Shown here: positions 21,801 through 32,195 of the stretch, in pieces | How the letters are laid out: each line of letters opens with the position of its first letter | Position numbering within the stretch: the first letter of the stretch is position 1 | Assembly: GCA_030267965.1 (NCBI GenBank) | Contig: BRYA01000028.1 | Span: 21,524-85,523, forward strand | Origin: Triparma columacea | Lineage: Eukaryota > Sar > Bolidophyceae > Parmales > Triparmaceae | Length of the DNA: 64,000 bases | Reading direction: 5' to 3' | The notes under the pieces: model-generated | Told to the model about the DNA's origin: nothing | Database searches by the model: none | What the model saw: only the letters and a program-made list of their open reading frames with translations | Program-made: the position numbers and the translations under genes

Positions 21801-24209
21801 TGAGGGACTTGACGTTCTCCCTTGGCATGGACCACGAGATCGTGCCTGTTTGTCCGGATGTAGATATAAGTATGATTCGGGTAGAATTCAGTACAAGGGC
21901 AACAGAAGGTGCGGTGTTGGATGGCAAAGTACCATCCAGCAAGACCCAGAAGAGGTGAAAACCCTTTCCGTTCCCAGCTTCGAGCTACGGCAAGCAAAGC
22001 GAGCAGCAGAGAGGGTTGTGTTGTTAGTTTACAGGAATTACCGTACGGGTAATGAGCACTTCGACGAACGGGATATTAGCTTCGCATGCTGATCATCGTT
22101 CTTACCTTGGCAATATTGACGTTTTCCCCCACGGCCCCGAAATCGAGGCTGGAAGAGCCTGACGTTGAGGCCATACTGACAGTGGCAGTGCTCGCAGACG
22201 TTTCTTCCTCCTTCGGGGATGAGGGGGGTTTCCTCGACGCGAGCATCTTCATCATGGCAGCGTGGGGATTCTGAGTTGCCATGTCAGCGCTGCGACGAAC
22301 AAAGCGAGCATGGCGGAAGGGTTGCGTTAGTATTTAGAATTGTCGTGCTTCGCTTTACGAACATTCTCACCAAGCGTCTTCCTTCATGGGGGTGCAAGGG
22401 AGCTTTTTGACGACCCCAAGGGTGCTAGTCTTGAACTTCTTCTGCACAGCAGCACTGCCATCGTTCTCTGTATCAAGGTAGGCCCTGGCTTCGCCCTCTG
22501 ATTTGAAACCTTTAAAGATGGCGCCTGGGAATCCCTTCACTTGCTTCTCGGCGTCAGGCCACGTTGTGTAGATGCCTGGCTCAACTCCCTTAATGACAGC
22601 GTACCACTTCTTCTTGGTGATAATCCTTTCCCCGAACACCGAGCTACGGGACTCCACGATGTTCGTTGTCGACTTGAGAACCTCCTCCTCTGTGAGCTCA
22701 TGCTGCTTCGACGCTGGCGGTGTTGAGGGGGTGGACAAAGGGGGCGAAGTAAGGGTTTTCACATGGTTCGAGACCGTCCCCTTCGTGACGACCGTCGAAG
22801 GCAGCACGGATGTGGATGTCGCGGTGGCTTGTCCCTCGTGCTTAACCATTCCCTCCCTCCAAAGGCCGGGCATTCTCTGGCGCAACGCTGCGCGACGGGC
22901 GGAAAGGCTTGTTAGTGTTTAGAAAACCATACTTCGCTATTTGACCGTTCTCACCTGCATCGCTCTCGGTCGCACTCATCGGGGCCTTCACGCTAGTTGC
23001 GATCTGACTCACGAGGTTGGTAGGGAGGGTGAAGGTATTCTTGATCTTTTCTGCGGTAGCAGCAATCTCCTCGGCAGTGAACGTAGAATTGTTATTGTTG
23101 GTGTGCATTGTGTTGAAGGATGTGAGGCCGACGTTTCTAAGAGTGCGGCGAGCGAAGCGAGTTGCGAAAGTAGTTGCGTTAGTATAGCGAGAACTATCTG
23201 ATAGTGCATTTCGTTTAATCTCACCTATACCCAAAAAGGGACTGGAATCCGGTCCAAAGCTCCGAGGCGTCGTTGGCTATACCCGACTTGACCCCGTCGA
23301 GAAAGTTGTGGAAATTTTCGGGAGTCACAGTCTCATCGCTGTTTGATGGAAGCTTGTCAGGCGTCGCCAAATCGGACGGAATAGAAGGATTTTGAGCTGG
23401 TGTTGTTGTTGTGGTGTTCGAGGGGCGTATGGGAGTAGAGTAGCAGGGGGCGGACGATACGAGCGACGGGGAAAGCAGGAGAGTGTGCATGCCAATGTTA
23501 TTGTTGTTAGCATTCGGAGGGGACTTAGGTGGAGAAACCTTGAGCCTATGACGAGCGAGCGAGCCACGAGAAGGGTGGCGTTAGTGTTTAGATCGTAATC
23601 CTTCGCATTTGTTGTCAATCCTTACCTATTCTTTTTCTTTCCTGTGCTCCCTCCCTTTTTCTTCTTCCTTCTCTTCTTGCCGCTGCCGGAGTTACTTCCT
23701 ATTTTAATATCGATATTACTCGAGGTGTGTTGCGGAGTTCTCGGAGGGGGTGGGGGCATCGAAGCTTCTGCATCGCTCTCCTTGTGCAAAGCCTCAACCT
23801 CCTCAAAAGACATGAGATCAGACACGTCGTTCGGGTTCTGGCTGTTGAGACTTTCGCTGTCCTCGCCATCCTTATCGGCCTTGATCTCATCCTCGTCCTC
23901 GCCTAGGTCAATAGGAGCCAGCGTCTCCAGCCCTATGCTCGACCTCCTGTATTTCTTTTTCTTTTTCCCGCTCTTCTTGGACACGAACTCAGGTGAATCC
24001 TCGTTACTCATTGACGCAAAATTGTTCTCCTTGTCCACCCCATCTTCCTGCTCGTCCCGACCAATTTTTACTCCGGGTCCTCCAACAAGTCGGCTCTTTG
24101 GTGTGAATCCCAGCCCAACCATCGTCGATGACATTGGAGTGCCATTAGTAGAGGATGACCCTATCGTAGCCCTCGGGCTTCCAAACCCAAGGCCCCGACC
24201 ACCAAGCAT
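18850..24209 (-). CDS. Formin (FH2) with viroplasmin-like and repeated actin-related motifs
   Basis: Six exons, 24209-23626, 23545-23225, 23136-22955, 22887-22371, 22289-22106 and 21984-18850, sum to 1,640 residues in one frame. A basic, Ser-rich N-terminus precedes a viroplasmin/RNase H1-N-like domain near 455-501 (K-K-W-Y-A-V-I-K-G ... G-I-Y-T-T-W ... F-K-G-F). Next come a possible PH-like region and three copies of K-Y-R-x-M-L-K-M-H-V-P-P-x-A-V-x-H-K-M, a motif known from the WASH subunit CCDC53. The FH2 domain near 955-1330 has the lasso W-T-P-L and the G-N-I-M-N-x-G-T-N-K-G signature, so it should nucleate and elongate actin. Three WH2-like A-G-I-K segments follow. The Pro-rich FH1 is weak, which is odd for a processive formin. 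Confidence 0.87.
19655..19800 (-). repeat. Coding tandem duplication of WH2-like/Gly-Pro segment
   Basis: Two near-identical units of about 70 bp (plus-strand core gccagccaatacaccggcca then ggagg) encode A-P-P-G-G-G-M-A-G-V-L-A-G-I-K with K-E-rich spacers. A more diverged third copy (A-L-F-A-S-I-K-G) lies next to them. The silent-site match suggests a recent internal duplication. Confidence 0.75.
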
Positions 24210-24640
24210 ACCTGAGCTGAAAAGGAGAAAATGACACTCGCTCCAAATCTTAAGGTGGGGGAGTGTGAGAGTGTGACGACGTTATTCAAAGTTGTTGTTC
24301 CCTATCAAGGACAATTGTAGTATATTGTTTGTCTACAACCCCAAACAAACGCTTACCCGGTGATTTTTGACCAAATCCCTTTTTTTGCCTTCAAGTAGCC
24401 GTTCAAGTAAAAGGTCAAGACTGCTCAAATTATTTCCAAGGTATTTAAATGTTCAGTTGTATTTCCTGTCGTCTTTGTTGTCGTCTTCATCTTTTTGTGT
24501 CTTTTGAATGCTGTTTTAGACTGCTGTTAATCCCTTGAAAGTCGTAAATACCAGAAAAAGTGCCCCATGATCGAGTTGCTTCGAGAGGCCATTCTAACCA
24601 AACTCCCCTCCCCCGCACTAAACAGAGCATACAAACGAAC
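24210..24640. promoter_or_regulatory. Divergent promoter and 5' leaders
   Basis: This 431-bp gap lies between the formin and SPC24 start codons. On the minus strand a GGTAAGCG near 24350 and a CTCAG directly before the formin ATG would make a leader intron. The middle is relatively AT-rich. No conserved coding frame was seen. Confidence 0.4.
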
Positions 24641-25252
24641 ATGGTTGCTCAAAATCAAGCTATCAGTTGGGAGGCCACTGTCGACATCATGAAGGAGCTT
24701 ACTGACCTTTACAGGGGGAACGACACTGACGATGCTGCCGATGCTGCTTTGATCTCCAAGGTTGTTGACCAGGTGCAGAAGACCTCCGACGAGAAGCGCA
24801 CCTCTCTTTCCGAGCAGGTTGACGTCTTGAGCCAGAAGGTTGCTGAGGCTGAGGCTCGCTGCGAGAGGGAGAACAACGCCGAGTATGACTCCAGGATGAG
24901 TGAGCTCACCAGGAGGGAGACTGTGCTCTCCGAGGAGGTTGAGGTTCTCGAGCAGACTACTTCCGAGATCGAGAAGAGGGTTGCCATGTACAACAACGAG
25001 GCGAAGAGCGAGAGCGAGCTTATGGAGTTGACCGAGTCTTCCAAGAGTGAAGAGGTCCCTCGCATGAGGCATGCCATCAGCCTCTATGCCAACATCACTG
25101 GAATCAAGTTCGACTACACCAAGGAGGGCAGGCTCGCTGGAGCCATCGCTATCCCCCAGAGTGAGGAGGTTCATCCCTTCAGCATCAATGCTTCCAAGTG
25201 CTCCTCTTTCGAGATTGCTGAGCAGCTTTGGGGCATGATGGAGGTCGAGTAG
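24641..25252 (+). CDS. SPC24: Kinetochore protein SPC24 (NDC80 complex)
   Basis: A single exon of 203 residues starting at ATG 24641; the frame is open upstream but without a better ATG. Residues 20-140 form a heptad-rich coiled coil. The C-terminal globular part (I-S-L-Y-A-N-I-T-G-I-K-F-D-Y ... G-A-I-A-I-P ... F-E-I-A-E-Q-L-W) matches the RWD-type head of SPC24, which pairs with SPC25 to dock the NDC80 complex onto the inner kinetochore. Length agrees with the family. Codon choice is more uniform (GAG, GTT, AAG) than in its neighbours. The call rests on the C-terminal pattern, and SPC25 is the main alternative. Confidence 0.78.
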   Translation: MVAQNQAISWEATVDIMKELTDLYRGNDTDDAADAALISKVVDQVQKTSDEKRTSLSEQVDVLSQKVAEAEARCERENNAEYDSRMSELTRRETVLSEEVEVLEQTTSEIEKRVAMYNNEAKSESELMELTESSKSEEVPRMRHAISLYANITGIKFDYTKEGRLAGAIAIPQSEEVHPFSINASKCSSFEIAEQLWGMMEVE

Positions 25253-25422
25253 ATGTTAAATTGGAGGGAGTGTGGGGGGGTGAGGGGGCGAGGGGTAAGG
25301 GTCATGTGTTCGTTGCGTTCGTAATTCCTTGTAGGACTTGCCTCGCTTACGACTGAACCAAAAAAGGTGTTCCACATTTTCCAAAAAAAATTGTGTTCCG
25401 CGTTTCTTTCTTCTATTTTACG

Positions 25423-28400
25423 TTACACCTCGACCTCCTCGCTCCCTGGTCTTCTCGTTTCCTCCGAGAAGAGGAACTGACATACAAATTCGGCAAACAT
25501 CATCTTTCCGCCTTTCACCCCGAAATAACTGTCGAAAATCACACCAATATCCTCCTTGACCCCTTCCCCCGAGACCACCTTGGCACTGGTGGACTCCCTG
25601 CCCATGCTCGTTCCTCTTCTGCTCTCTGTGATGGCGTTTGTCAGCGTCCTCATCATGATGGGATTAGCATTACTAGGCATGCCGTTGAGTCTCGCCTCCT
25701 CGCTCTTTACGAAAATCTCTCTACAATCCTTGGCGATCTCGTGGGCGTGCAGAACGTCGGCCTTGAAATCGGGACTCAGCTGCGCGAACCTCTCTTGTCC
25801 CCTCCTCTCATCCTCCGCTGTCACCCCCTTGCCATTGCTTCCTGCGTCAGTCCGGTTCCACTGTTCCACAATTTGGTTCCCAATGTGGTTCCCAATTTGG
25901 TGGAGCTTGTCGTAAAATATGTATCTTCTAAAGGGTGTCTTGCTGTCGCTGCTCTGCTTTTGAATGTGCGCAGAAACCCCCGCTGAAGTCTTGTCCAACA
26001 GAATCAGCCCACCCTTCACAGGACGGAGAACCAGGTCCTTGAGTCCTCTTCCGACTCCGAGGATCCCTCCCTTCAGGCCATCCTTTCTTCCACCTTTCAC
26101 GGGCTCGACAAGCACTCCGGTTAGGGCCCCGACAAACTCCTGTCCAAATCCAAATACGCCTTGCGCGAACCCATTGATTGCATTCGATGGGCCGTCCAAC
26201 GTACCCCAATCTACGGGTACGTACTTAGAACGGTTGTGGTGGCTCCGCCCCGTGCCCTTTGCGTGGATGACAGCGTCCACCTCCAAAGAGAGCTTCATCT
26301 GGCACTCGGAGCACCACCTGCAGGCTGAGAGCGTCTTCGGAAATTTCGCCTCGTGAGCCTGAGGCATGAAGAGAGAAACGTCGCAGACCATATCCTCGAT
26401 AGGCAACTGCTTCGTGAAACACTTTATTCCATCCCCGACCCCATCCTCTTCTTCGAAGGAAGCAGCCATGGCCTGAGCCTTCCTCTTCATCTTTTCCGAT
26501 TTCAAGTCCTTAAATGCGCTTGAAAGGTTCTCTTTAGTGATGTTCTGAGCTGGTATTGGCTTGGGTCCGCACCCTGCACGCGAGACGACTTCGCCCCAGA
26601 AATGCTGGTCTCCAAAAAAAGGACAAACGAGGGTTGGCTTCTTAGCCCTCAGCCCCGCTGCAACTGTGCCTGCCCCTCCGTGGTGCACCACCGCGGCGCA
26701 TTGAGGAAACAGCCAGTCATGGGGGCAATTGCCCAGGCAATAGATTAGGGGGTTGTCGTCCGCTGCCATTTTGCTCCAAGAGGACTGCAAGATGACTCTC
26801 GTGTTGGTCGCTGATGCCGCCCCAGAAATCTTCTTCGCTAGAGCGTCGGGGTCCTCAATGACCATGGAACCGAATCCAACAAAGATCGGAACGTTATCAG
26901 GGTCCTTGTCTAGAAATGCCTGGAGGGCTTCGTCGGTGTGTGTGCTCGTTCCAGCAGCAAAAAAGTTGCCAACAATGTCTGTGTGTGCCGGCCAATCCTT
27001 CGGCTTCGGCACGAGGTTTGGAGAGAACATGTAACAGAAAGGAACGCGGAGCGTGTTTAGGCGATGGCCTCCGAGCTCTCCCCTCATTAACTTAGGAAGA
27101 CCAAGAGTCTCTGTGGGGGGAGAGCGAAGCGAAGACCGAAAGCGCAGTCATGTCAGCGGATAAAGTGCCTTGGGACGTAATCCCTCTCCTCATCTACTCT
27201 CACCCTCTCTGAACTCGTTGATAAAGGCTTCCGTGCCTAGCCAAAAGAACTGGTCGACGGCGTAATAGCTCCATTCGTTCTCCTTGCTCCAACCCCGGCC
27301 CTGATCCATGGAAGCGAACACGTGGGGAAAGGCTTTCGTGGGCGTCCAAGGCTGAGGGAAGAACATGTGCAAAGGAATGCCAAGCTTCTCTGCACAGTGG
27401 CTGTGGCCGTAGGTGACGGGATTGGAAATGATGGCTTCAGCAACAAAAGAGGTTGCGGACTCATCTTCTGGGTCTGGAGCAACACAAGCGGGCCACGTGG
27501 ACTGACAGATGTCCTTCAACATTTGTAACTTCTCTGGGATATCTTGAGCGTGGTCCCTAATCTCGTTCCTGTCGAGAAGGTTAGGGATTAATTTCCCTTG
27601 CGTCTTGACCATGAACCCGGACAGTTTGACAGGGTCGCCTGCGAGGGGATAGAAGAGAAGGCCGGCGGAAGTAACGGTTTTTCTGTACATGGCGTGAGTG
27701 CCAATCCTAACCGTGTGGCCAGCCTCCTTGAGCTTCAGTCCCATTGCCACGAAAGGGGCCACGTCCCCCCTCGTACCCACCACGAGAATGAGAATCTTCA
27801 TTGAAGGCGGAGGGATGGAGGCAGGCCTCGTCTTGGGCGGGTCAATGTGGACGAAATCAGTCATGTTGTCTTGGAGAGCATCATCGCCGCCATCGCCTTC
27901 TTCTTCGCTCTCGTCGTCATCCAGAGTGATGGAACGGTTCAAATCGATCTTGAGAGAGACGTAGTCTCCAAGGGCGCGAAATCCCCTTCCAGTCCTCTCA
28001 GCAATTGAACTCTCAAGGAGCTCCTCAATCAAGGTGTTGAATCCAGCCAACCAAGAGGAGTATGTGTCGTCGTCTTCACATCGGACAAGAATTTCCGTTG
28101 TCTTGTCAATCTGGATAGAAAGCACGTTGGAGGAGGTGGAGTGGTACATGTGGCGTTTGCACGTGGAGGACTTTGTAAGCTTGTAGCAAGAACGCAACTC
28201 GAGTATTTTGCGGCCGCTGGCGCTCACGATGGTGTCCCTCCGATCAGTCTCTCTATTTGCGGTCTCCTTCTCCCGTTCGTCCAAGTCCTTGTCCCCTGCA
28301 GCCTCCTTGTCAAAGAAAAGCTCGCCCCCAGAGGGCGCCCAGAGGTCTTCCAGGTCAACAGCGTCGCGGTACCGGTAATAGACTAAGGTTCCGTCTTCGT

Positions 28401-28731
28401 AAATCATGAACCACCGGCGTTTCCACGTCTCAATGTGTCTTCCAGCGTTGGGGAAAATGCCCAAGATATTTCTCCTCACAGTGTCCTTCTCAAGCCACCC
28501 CGTCTTCACCACAGGCGCCGATGTCTCGTGAGAGAAGGTTTCCTCGTCAATGTTAGGAGGTAGTAAAGGTGTTTCCTGGTTGGTCATTATAGAACAGAAG
28601 GAGTTGTCACGCGAGGGGGAGGATTGAGATTTTGCATTTTGACCGGCTCCCGGGCTCGAAGCGTCTGCTTCTTCTCCGGGGAGGGGATTTGCATCGGTGG
28701 TGAACGGTAAAGCCTCTATTAGGGCTGACAT
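25423..28731 (-). CDS. PH-domain sterol-type UDP-glucosyltransferase (GT28/UGT80-like)
   Basis: Two exons, 28731-27204 and 27110-25423, give about 1,071 residues. A PH domain lies near 75-250 (G-W-L-E-K-D ... W-K-R-R-W-F-M-I). The glycosyltransferase starts near 305 with I-L-V-V-G-T-R-G-D-V-A-P-F and carries the C-terminal signature H-H-G-G-A-G-T-V-A-A-G-L near 675 with D-Q-H-F-W-G after it, as in sterol 3-beta-glucosyltransferases such as ATG26. After the catalytic part come a C-R-W-C-x-E-C cysteine cluster, a Gly-rich amphipathic segment resembling Vps13/Atg2 C-terminal helices (G-G-R-K-D-G-L-K-G-G), and a helical tail. The fused tail suggests membrane or lipid-droplet association. Substrate is inferred from family only. 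Confidence 0.85.
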
Positions 28732-28870
28732 CTTTTTCCTCTCCAGAAAGAAGTTGGGAATGTTTGCTTGGGACTTGGGAATCACAAATGAGGATCTTTA
28801 ATTTGAGCCTCTTTGCGCGAGTTAGAACTGACGTTTTCTTTTCCACCCTTCTCGATTCACGAGTAGACAT
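28732..28870. promoter_or_regulatory. Short divergent promoter
   Basis: Only 139 bp separate the glucosyltransferase and GH5 start codons, so both promoters must overlap. No TATA box is obvious. A frame on the minus strand is open here from an ATG at 28870 but shows no family resemblance. Confidence 0.4.
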
Positions 28871-30727
28871 ATGGTGTCTTTCTTGGTGTCATGTATAGTC
28901 TTCATCTGCTGCTGTTTCTGCAGCATACCATTCACCGCAGAAGCTTCCCCATCTAAAGCTGCTATTGTTGAAAGTGCGGATAGGCTTCCGCTACTAACCG
29001 AGGGGCGCAGGCTCGTCGATCAAAACGGGAACCACGTCAAATTAGCGTGCGTTAATTGGTATGGCGCCCACATGGAGTTGTACTCTGTCCATGGTCTCCA
29101 CAAGAGAGGTTTGAATCAAATTGTGGACGACATTGTGGAAGCAGGGTTTAATTGCGTCAGGATGCCGTACAGCCTCGACCTCACCTTCAAGTCCACTCAC
29201 CTGATTCCGGATTTTGCTTTGGAAGCAAACCAACACCTCAAGGGGAAGACAGGCTTGGAGGTTTTCCACTTGACGATGAAAGCTCTTACTGATGCGAAGC
29301 TTATGGTATTTCTCAATAACCATAATAGTGTTGCGGCGTGGTGTTGCAATGCCGATAGCGAGGACGGAATCTGGAGCAACGATGCTTACAGTGCGGAACA
29401 GTGGATGGAGTCTTTGGTGTTCCTCGCTGACTATTACAAAGATGACAAATACGTGATTGGTATGGACCTGAGGAATGAGATTCATGACGTCAAGGGAAAG
29501 CAGAGGTTTATTACTTGGGGGGAGAGCAAGGACATTGACAATGATTGGAAGTTTGCTACAGAGCAAGCGTCCAAGAAGATTTACGAAGTCAATCAGGACT
29601 GGCTGATAATCGTATCAGGACTTTGCTTTAGCTTCGACTTGAGAAGCATGGTCGGAAACCTGCCCGTGATTCCTCAGCAGAGGAAGCTTGTTTGGACGGT
29701 CCACTACTATAGCTTTAGCCGGTGGTGGACTAAGCTTGGCGACAAGTTGAGTGAAAACTTCGAATGGGAAGGCGGGAATGAGGAGGCCTGGGAGAAGGTT
29801 GCTGACATTGCTGGGCGATGGACTATCGTGGTAGGGGTGGCAGTCGGAATAGCTGTTCTTGCTCTTGTTGCAAGGAGGGCTCTGGGGTTCGGGCAAAGCA
29901 TCGTGATAGTTCCTGAACGGAGATTGGTGAGCGTGAGCGTGTTTGGGGTGAGCCTGTTTCTTTGGTGCACCCTTGGTGCGGGTGGTTTGAGGGTAGGGGG
30001 AGGGGCGATTAGGGATGGCTATGATGAGGCCGGGTGCGCAGTTATGGCGATCGAAGCAGATATGATGGATGCGGGGAGGATTGCGTGCTACGTGCTAGCT
30101 GCACTTGGAGCGGTCATTGGAATAGGGAGCTTTACTGCGAGGGAGATGGTCTTTTTTGATTCTGAGAAAAGTAGCTACAAGATTAGAAGTTTGAGTAAGG
30201 ACAAGGGAATCGAGATGAAGGAGACAGGGAGGGGGGAGGGTTACGAGAAGGAGCGGCTCTCTGATGCTGAAGATTCGCTTAGCGGTGCGGGTGAGGCTAA
30301 GAGGGGGGTGAGAGAGGACTATTTGGAGTGGATCGTCCTCTTCTTTGTCGTCAATTTCTTCCTTTTGGGGGTAATCGGGCTGTGTGTCTTGTCTGGTTTA
30401 AGGAGTCTCGCCCTAAAGACGCCAACCTACGAAATGCTTCGCGACGAGCTGAAGCCCAAGTGGGGGGACTTAGACGGATCGGCGCCCGTCTTGGTGGGGG
30501 AATTTGGTAGCGGCACAGATGGTCTTGGGCACGACGACGATTGGTGGAAACAAATGATCAGGTTTTTGGATGAGTTTGATCTCGATTATGCCTACTGGCC
30601 ATGGAATGGGGAGAAATGGAATGATGAGGCCTACGAGTATGAGAACGAGGGTTATGGGTTGGTTACGGTAGATTGGGATGAGATAAGGTACCCTGAGAAA
30701 TTGAGCGACTTGATGAGTTTGGGTTAG
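28871..30727 (+). CDS. GH5 glycosidase with four transmembrane segments inserted in the catalytic domain
   Basis: A single exon of 618 residues. A signal peptide (V-S-C-I-V-F-I-C-C-C-F-C) precedes a GH5 (cellulase-type) barrel: N-W-Y-G-A near 62, R-M-P-Y near 97, the acid/base L-R-N-E-I at Glu203, and V-H-Y-Y-S at 278. The nucleophile V-G-E-F-G is at Glu544, followed by W-P-W-N-G near 577. Both catalytic glutamates are present, so activity is expected. Between His279 and Glu544 the usual loop is replaced by about 200 residues holding four hydrophobic segments (near 317-337, 352-372, 404-422, 485-510) and a charged stretch at 425-483. No splice signals with frame continuity remove this block. 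The substrate is probably a beta-glucan, by family. Confidence 0.87.
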   Translation: MVSFLVSCIVFICCCFCSIPFTAEASPSKAAIVESADRLPLLTEGRRLVDQNGNHVKLACVNWYGAHMELYSVHGLHKRGLNQIVDDIVEAGFNCVRMPYSLDLTFKSTHLIPDFALEANQHLKGKTGLEVFHLTMKALTDAKLMVFLNNHNSVAAWCCNADSEDGIWSNDAYSAEQWMESLVFLADYYKDDKYVIGMDLRNEIHDVKGKQRFITWGESKDIDNDWKFATEQASKKIYEVNQDWLIIVSGLCFSFDLRSMVGNLPVIPQQRKLVWTVHYYSFSRWWTKLGDKLSENFEWEGGNEEAWEKVADIAGRWTIVVGVAVGIAVLALVARRALGFGQSIVIVPERRLVSVSVFGVSLFLWCTLGAGGLRVGGGAIRDGYDEAGCAVMAIEADMMDAGRIACYVLAALGAVIGIGSFTAREMVFFDSEKSSYKIRSLSKDKGIEMKETGRGEGYEKERLSDAEDSLSGAGEAKRGVREDYLEWIVLFFVVNFFLLGVIGLCVLSGLRSLALKTPTYEMLRDELKPKWGDLDGSAPVLVGEFGSGTDGLGHDDDWWKQMIRFLDEFDLDYAYWPWNGEKWNDEAYEYENEGYGLVTVDWDEIRYPEKLSDLMSLG

Positions 30728-30887
30728 GGTGCTGGAGATGAGAAATGTTAGCCAGCGCCTCCTGTTTAGGTTGATGTTTAATGACGTGTCGCGAGATTTT
30801 TTTCTGGTCGAAAACAATAGTAGTATTTTGGCTTCGTTGATGTTTAAGAGACCTGGTGGGAAACCTTCTTTGCCACTTTCTCAGACA

Positions 30888-32033
30888 ATGGTATCCAGCA
30901 TCACAGTTCCGTTCATCACCCCCTCGAACGTATACAGGGTGCTGATATCGATATACACGTCCCTCTTCACCTTGTTATGGTTCACATCTTCCTGCTGCAC
31001 GAAAATTCGAAGTTCAAAAAGATCGGCTGCATCAGCAGTGTCAATTTTATCGTTCAATCTTCCTCTATCGTTGCCTTCAAAGGCACATAGTGAGTCTTAT
31101 GACTGGGAGATTTACGTATTTAAGTACTCAGTCGTATGGATTTTGACATTTGCTGCTATTGTGGCAACACAGGTGAGGCGCATAGTGAAGTGCAACCCTA
31201 GGGTGTTACAGGTGGCCGTCTTCCTCTTCTCAACCCCCGTCTCACCACCTTCTTCCAGATCTATGAGTCGTTCACTCATCCTCTATCCTACATTCTCGTG
31301 TGCGGCACCATATCTCTACCCTACCTGCTCCACCCCGTCCTCTCCTTTGGGTCCCCCCACTCCCTCCGCTGCACGACGTGGATCGCGATGTTCAGCTTCA
31401 TTGGAAATTACTTCTACACCCACTACTTCTACACCGTCCTCGGCGCGAGCTACACCTTCATCGGTGTCAGGCTTAACGACGTACCTATAGGAATGTACTT
31501 TGCCACCCACTTCTACTTCACGAGGTGAGAAGGGGTGGGGGGAGGGGGGTGGGGGGTGGGGGGGATAATGTGCACCGTGTGGTTCCGACAGTGCCTACCT
31601 ATATAACCATAGACTAACAGTTCTAACACATCAAACCTTTCCACACAGCTACCACGCCCTCTCCAACTGCGTGATCAGGTACATTGACAACACTTACAAG
31701 CCCAACTTCGCTCGCACGGTCCACAAGGTCCTCGCTATTTTCACCATGTCTTACTTCACCGCATTCATGGAATCTCTCACGATCTCCCACTTCCCTTACT
31801 ACTCGTTCGAGGACCGTGAGTCCGTTTACGTAGTCGGATCGCTTTTCTACGCCATTTACTTCTTCTTCTCGTTCCCCATGTTTTACTACTTCAGCGAGAG
31901 GAAGAGGGGGAAGGGGGAGGGGAGCGGCGTTTGGGATGCGATCGTCAACAGCACGAGCTGTGGAATGATGGTCCTTATATGCCTGGATTTATGCAGGATT
32001 GCGCTCAAGGTCAAGTTCGAGATGAAGCTTTAG
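30888..32033 (+). CDS. CPI1: Cycloeucalenol cycloisomerase
   Basis: Three exons, 30888-31172, 31259-31524 and 31649-32033, give about 311 residues. The sequence matches plant CPI1 segment by segment: a first helix ending in T-Q-I-Y-E-S-F, then N-Y-F-Y-T-H-Y-F-Y-T-V-L-G-A-S-Y-T-F, F-M-E-S-L-T-I-S-H-F-P-Y-Y, and L-F-Y-A-I-Y-F-F-F-S-F-P-M-F. The enzyme opens the cyclopropane ring of cycloeucalenol to give obtusifoliol in ER membranes, a step needed when sterols are built through cycloartenol. The first intron was placed so that the Y-E-S-F block joins the first helix, as in plants. The ATG at 30888 is the least certain point, as the frame is open back to 30738. This is the only gene in the window on the same strand as its left neighbour. 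Confidence 0.88.
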
Positions 32034-32195
32034 TAGGGTTGGGCGAATATCATAGAGGGTGGTGGCTAAGGAACAAAAATAAGGGAGAGTAGTTGGTTCT
32101 TTGACATTTTTCAGCCTTTTTAGTTACAATAGTGTGCTGGTTTCGTGTGAGTAGGGGTCATGCGGTTTGGGGTGTAGGGTGTGCGGGTGGTGTGT

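Noticed and set aside
22371..22887. Insertion of a plant pararetrovirus gene fragment
   Set aside because: The viroplasmin-like segment is in frame between proper introns, has host-like composition, and the same domain is native to eukaryotic RNase H1, so a viral origin is not supported.
24527..25174. Long minus-strand frame opposite SPC24
   Set aside because: It mirrors the strongly biased codons of the SPC24 coiled coil, is Leu-rich without family features, and would overlap an intact gene.
29800..30420. Unspliced intron inside the GH5 gene
   Set aside because: The block is open throughout for about 200 codons, encodes clear membrane helices, and lacks a donor/acceptor pair that would restore a typical GH5 loop.
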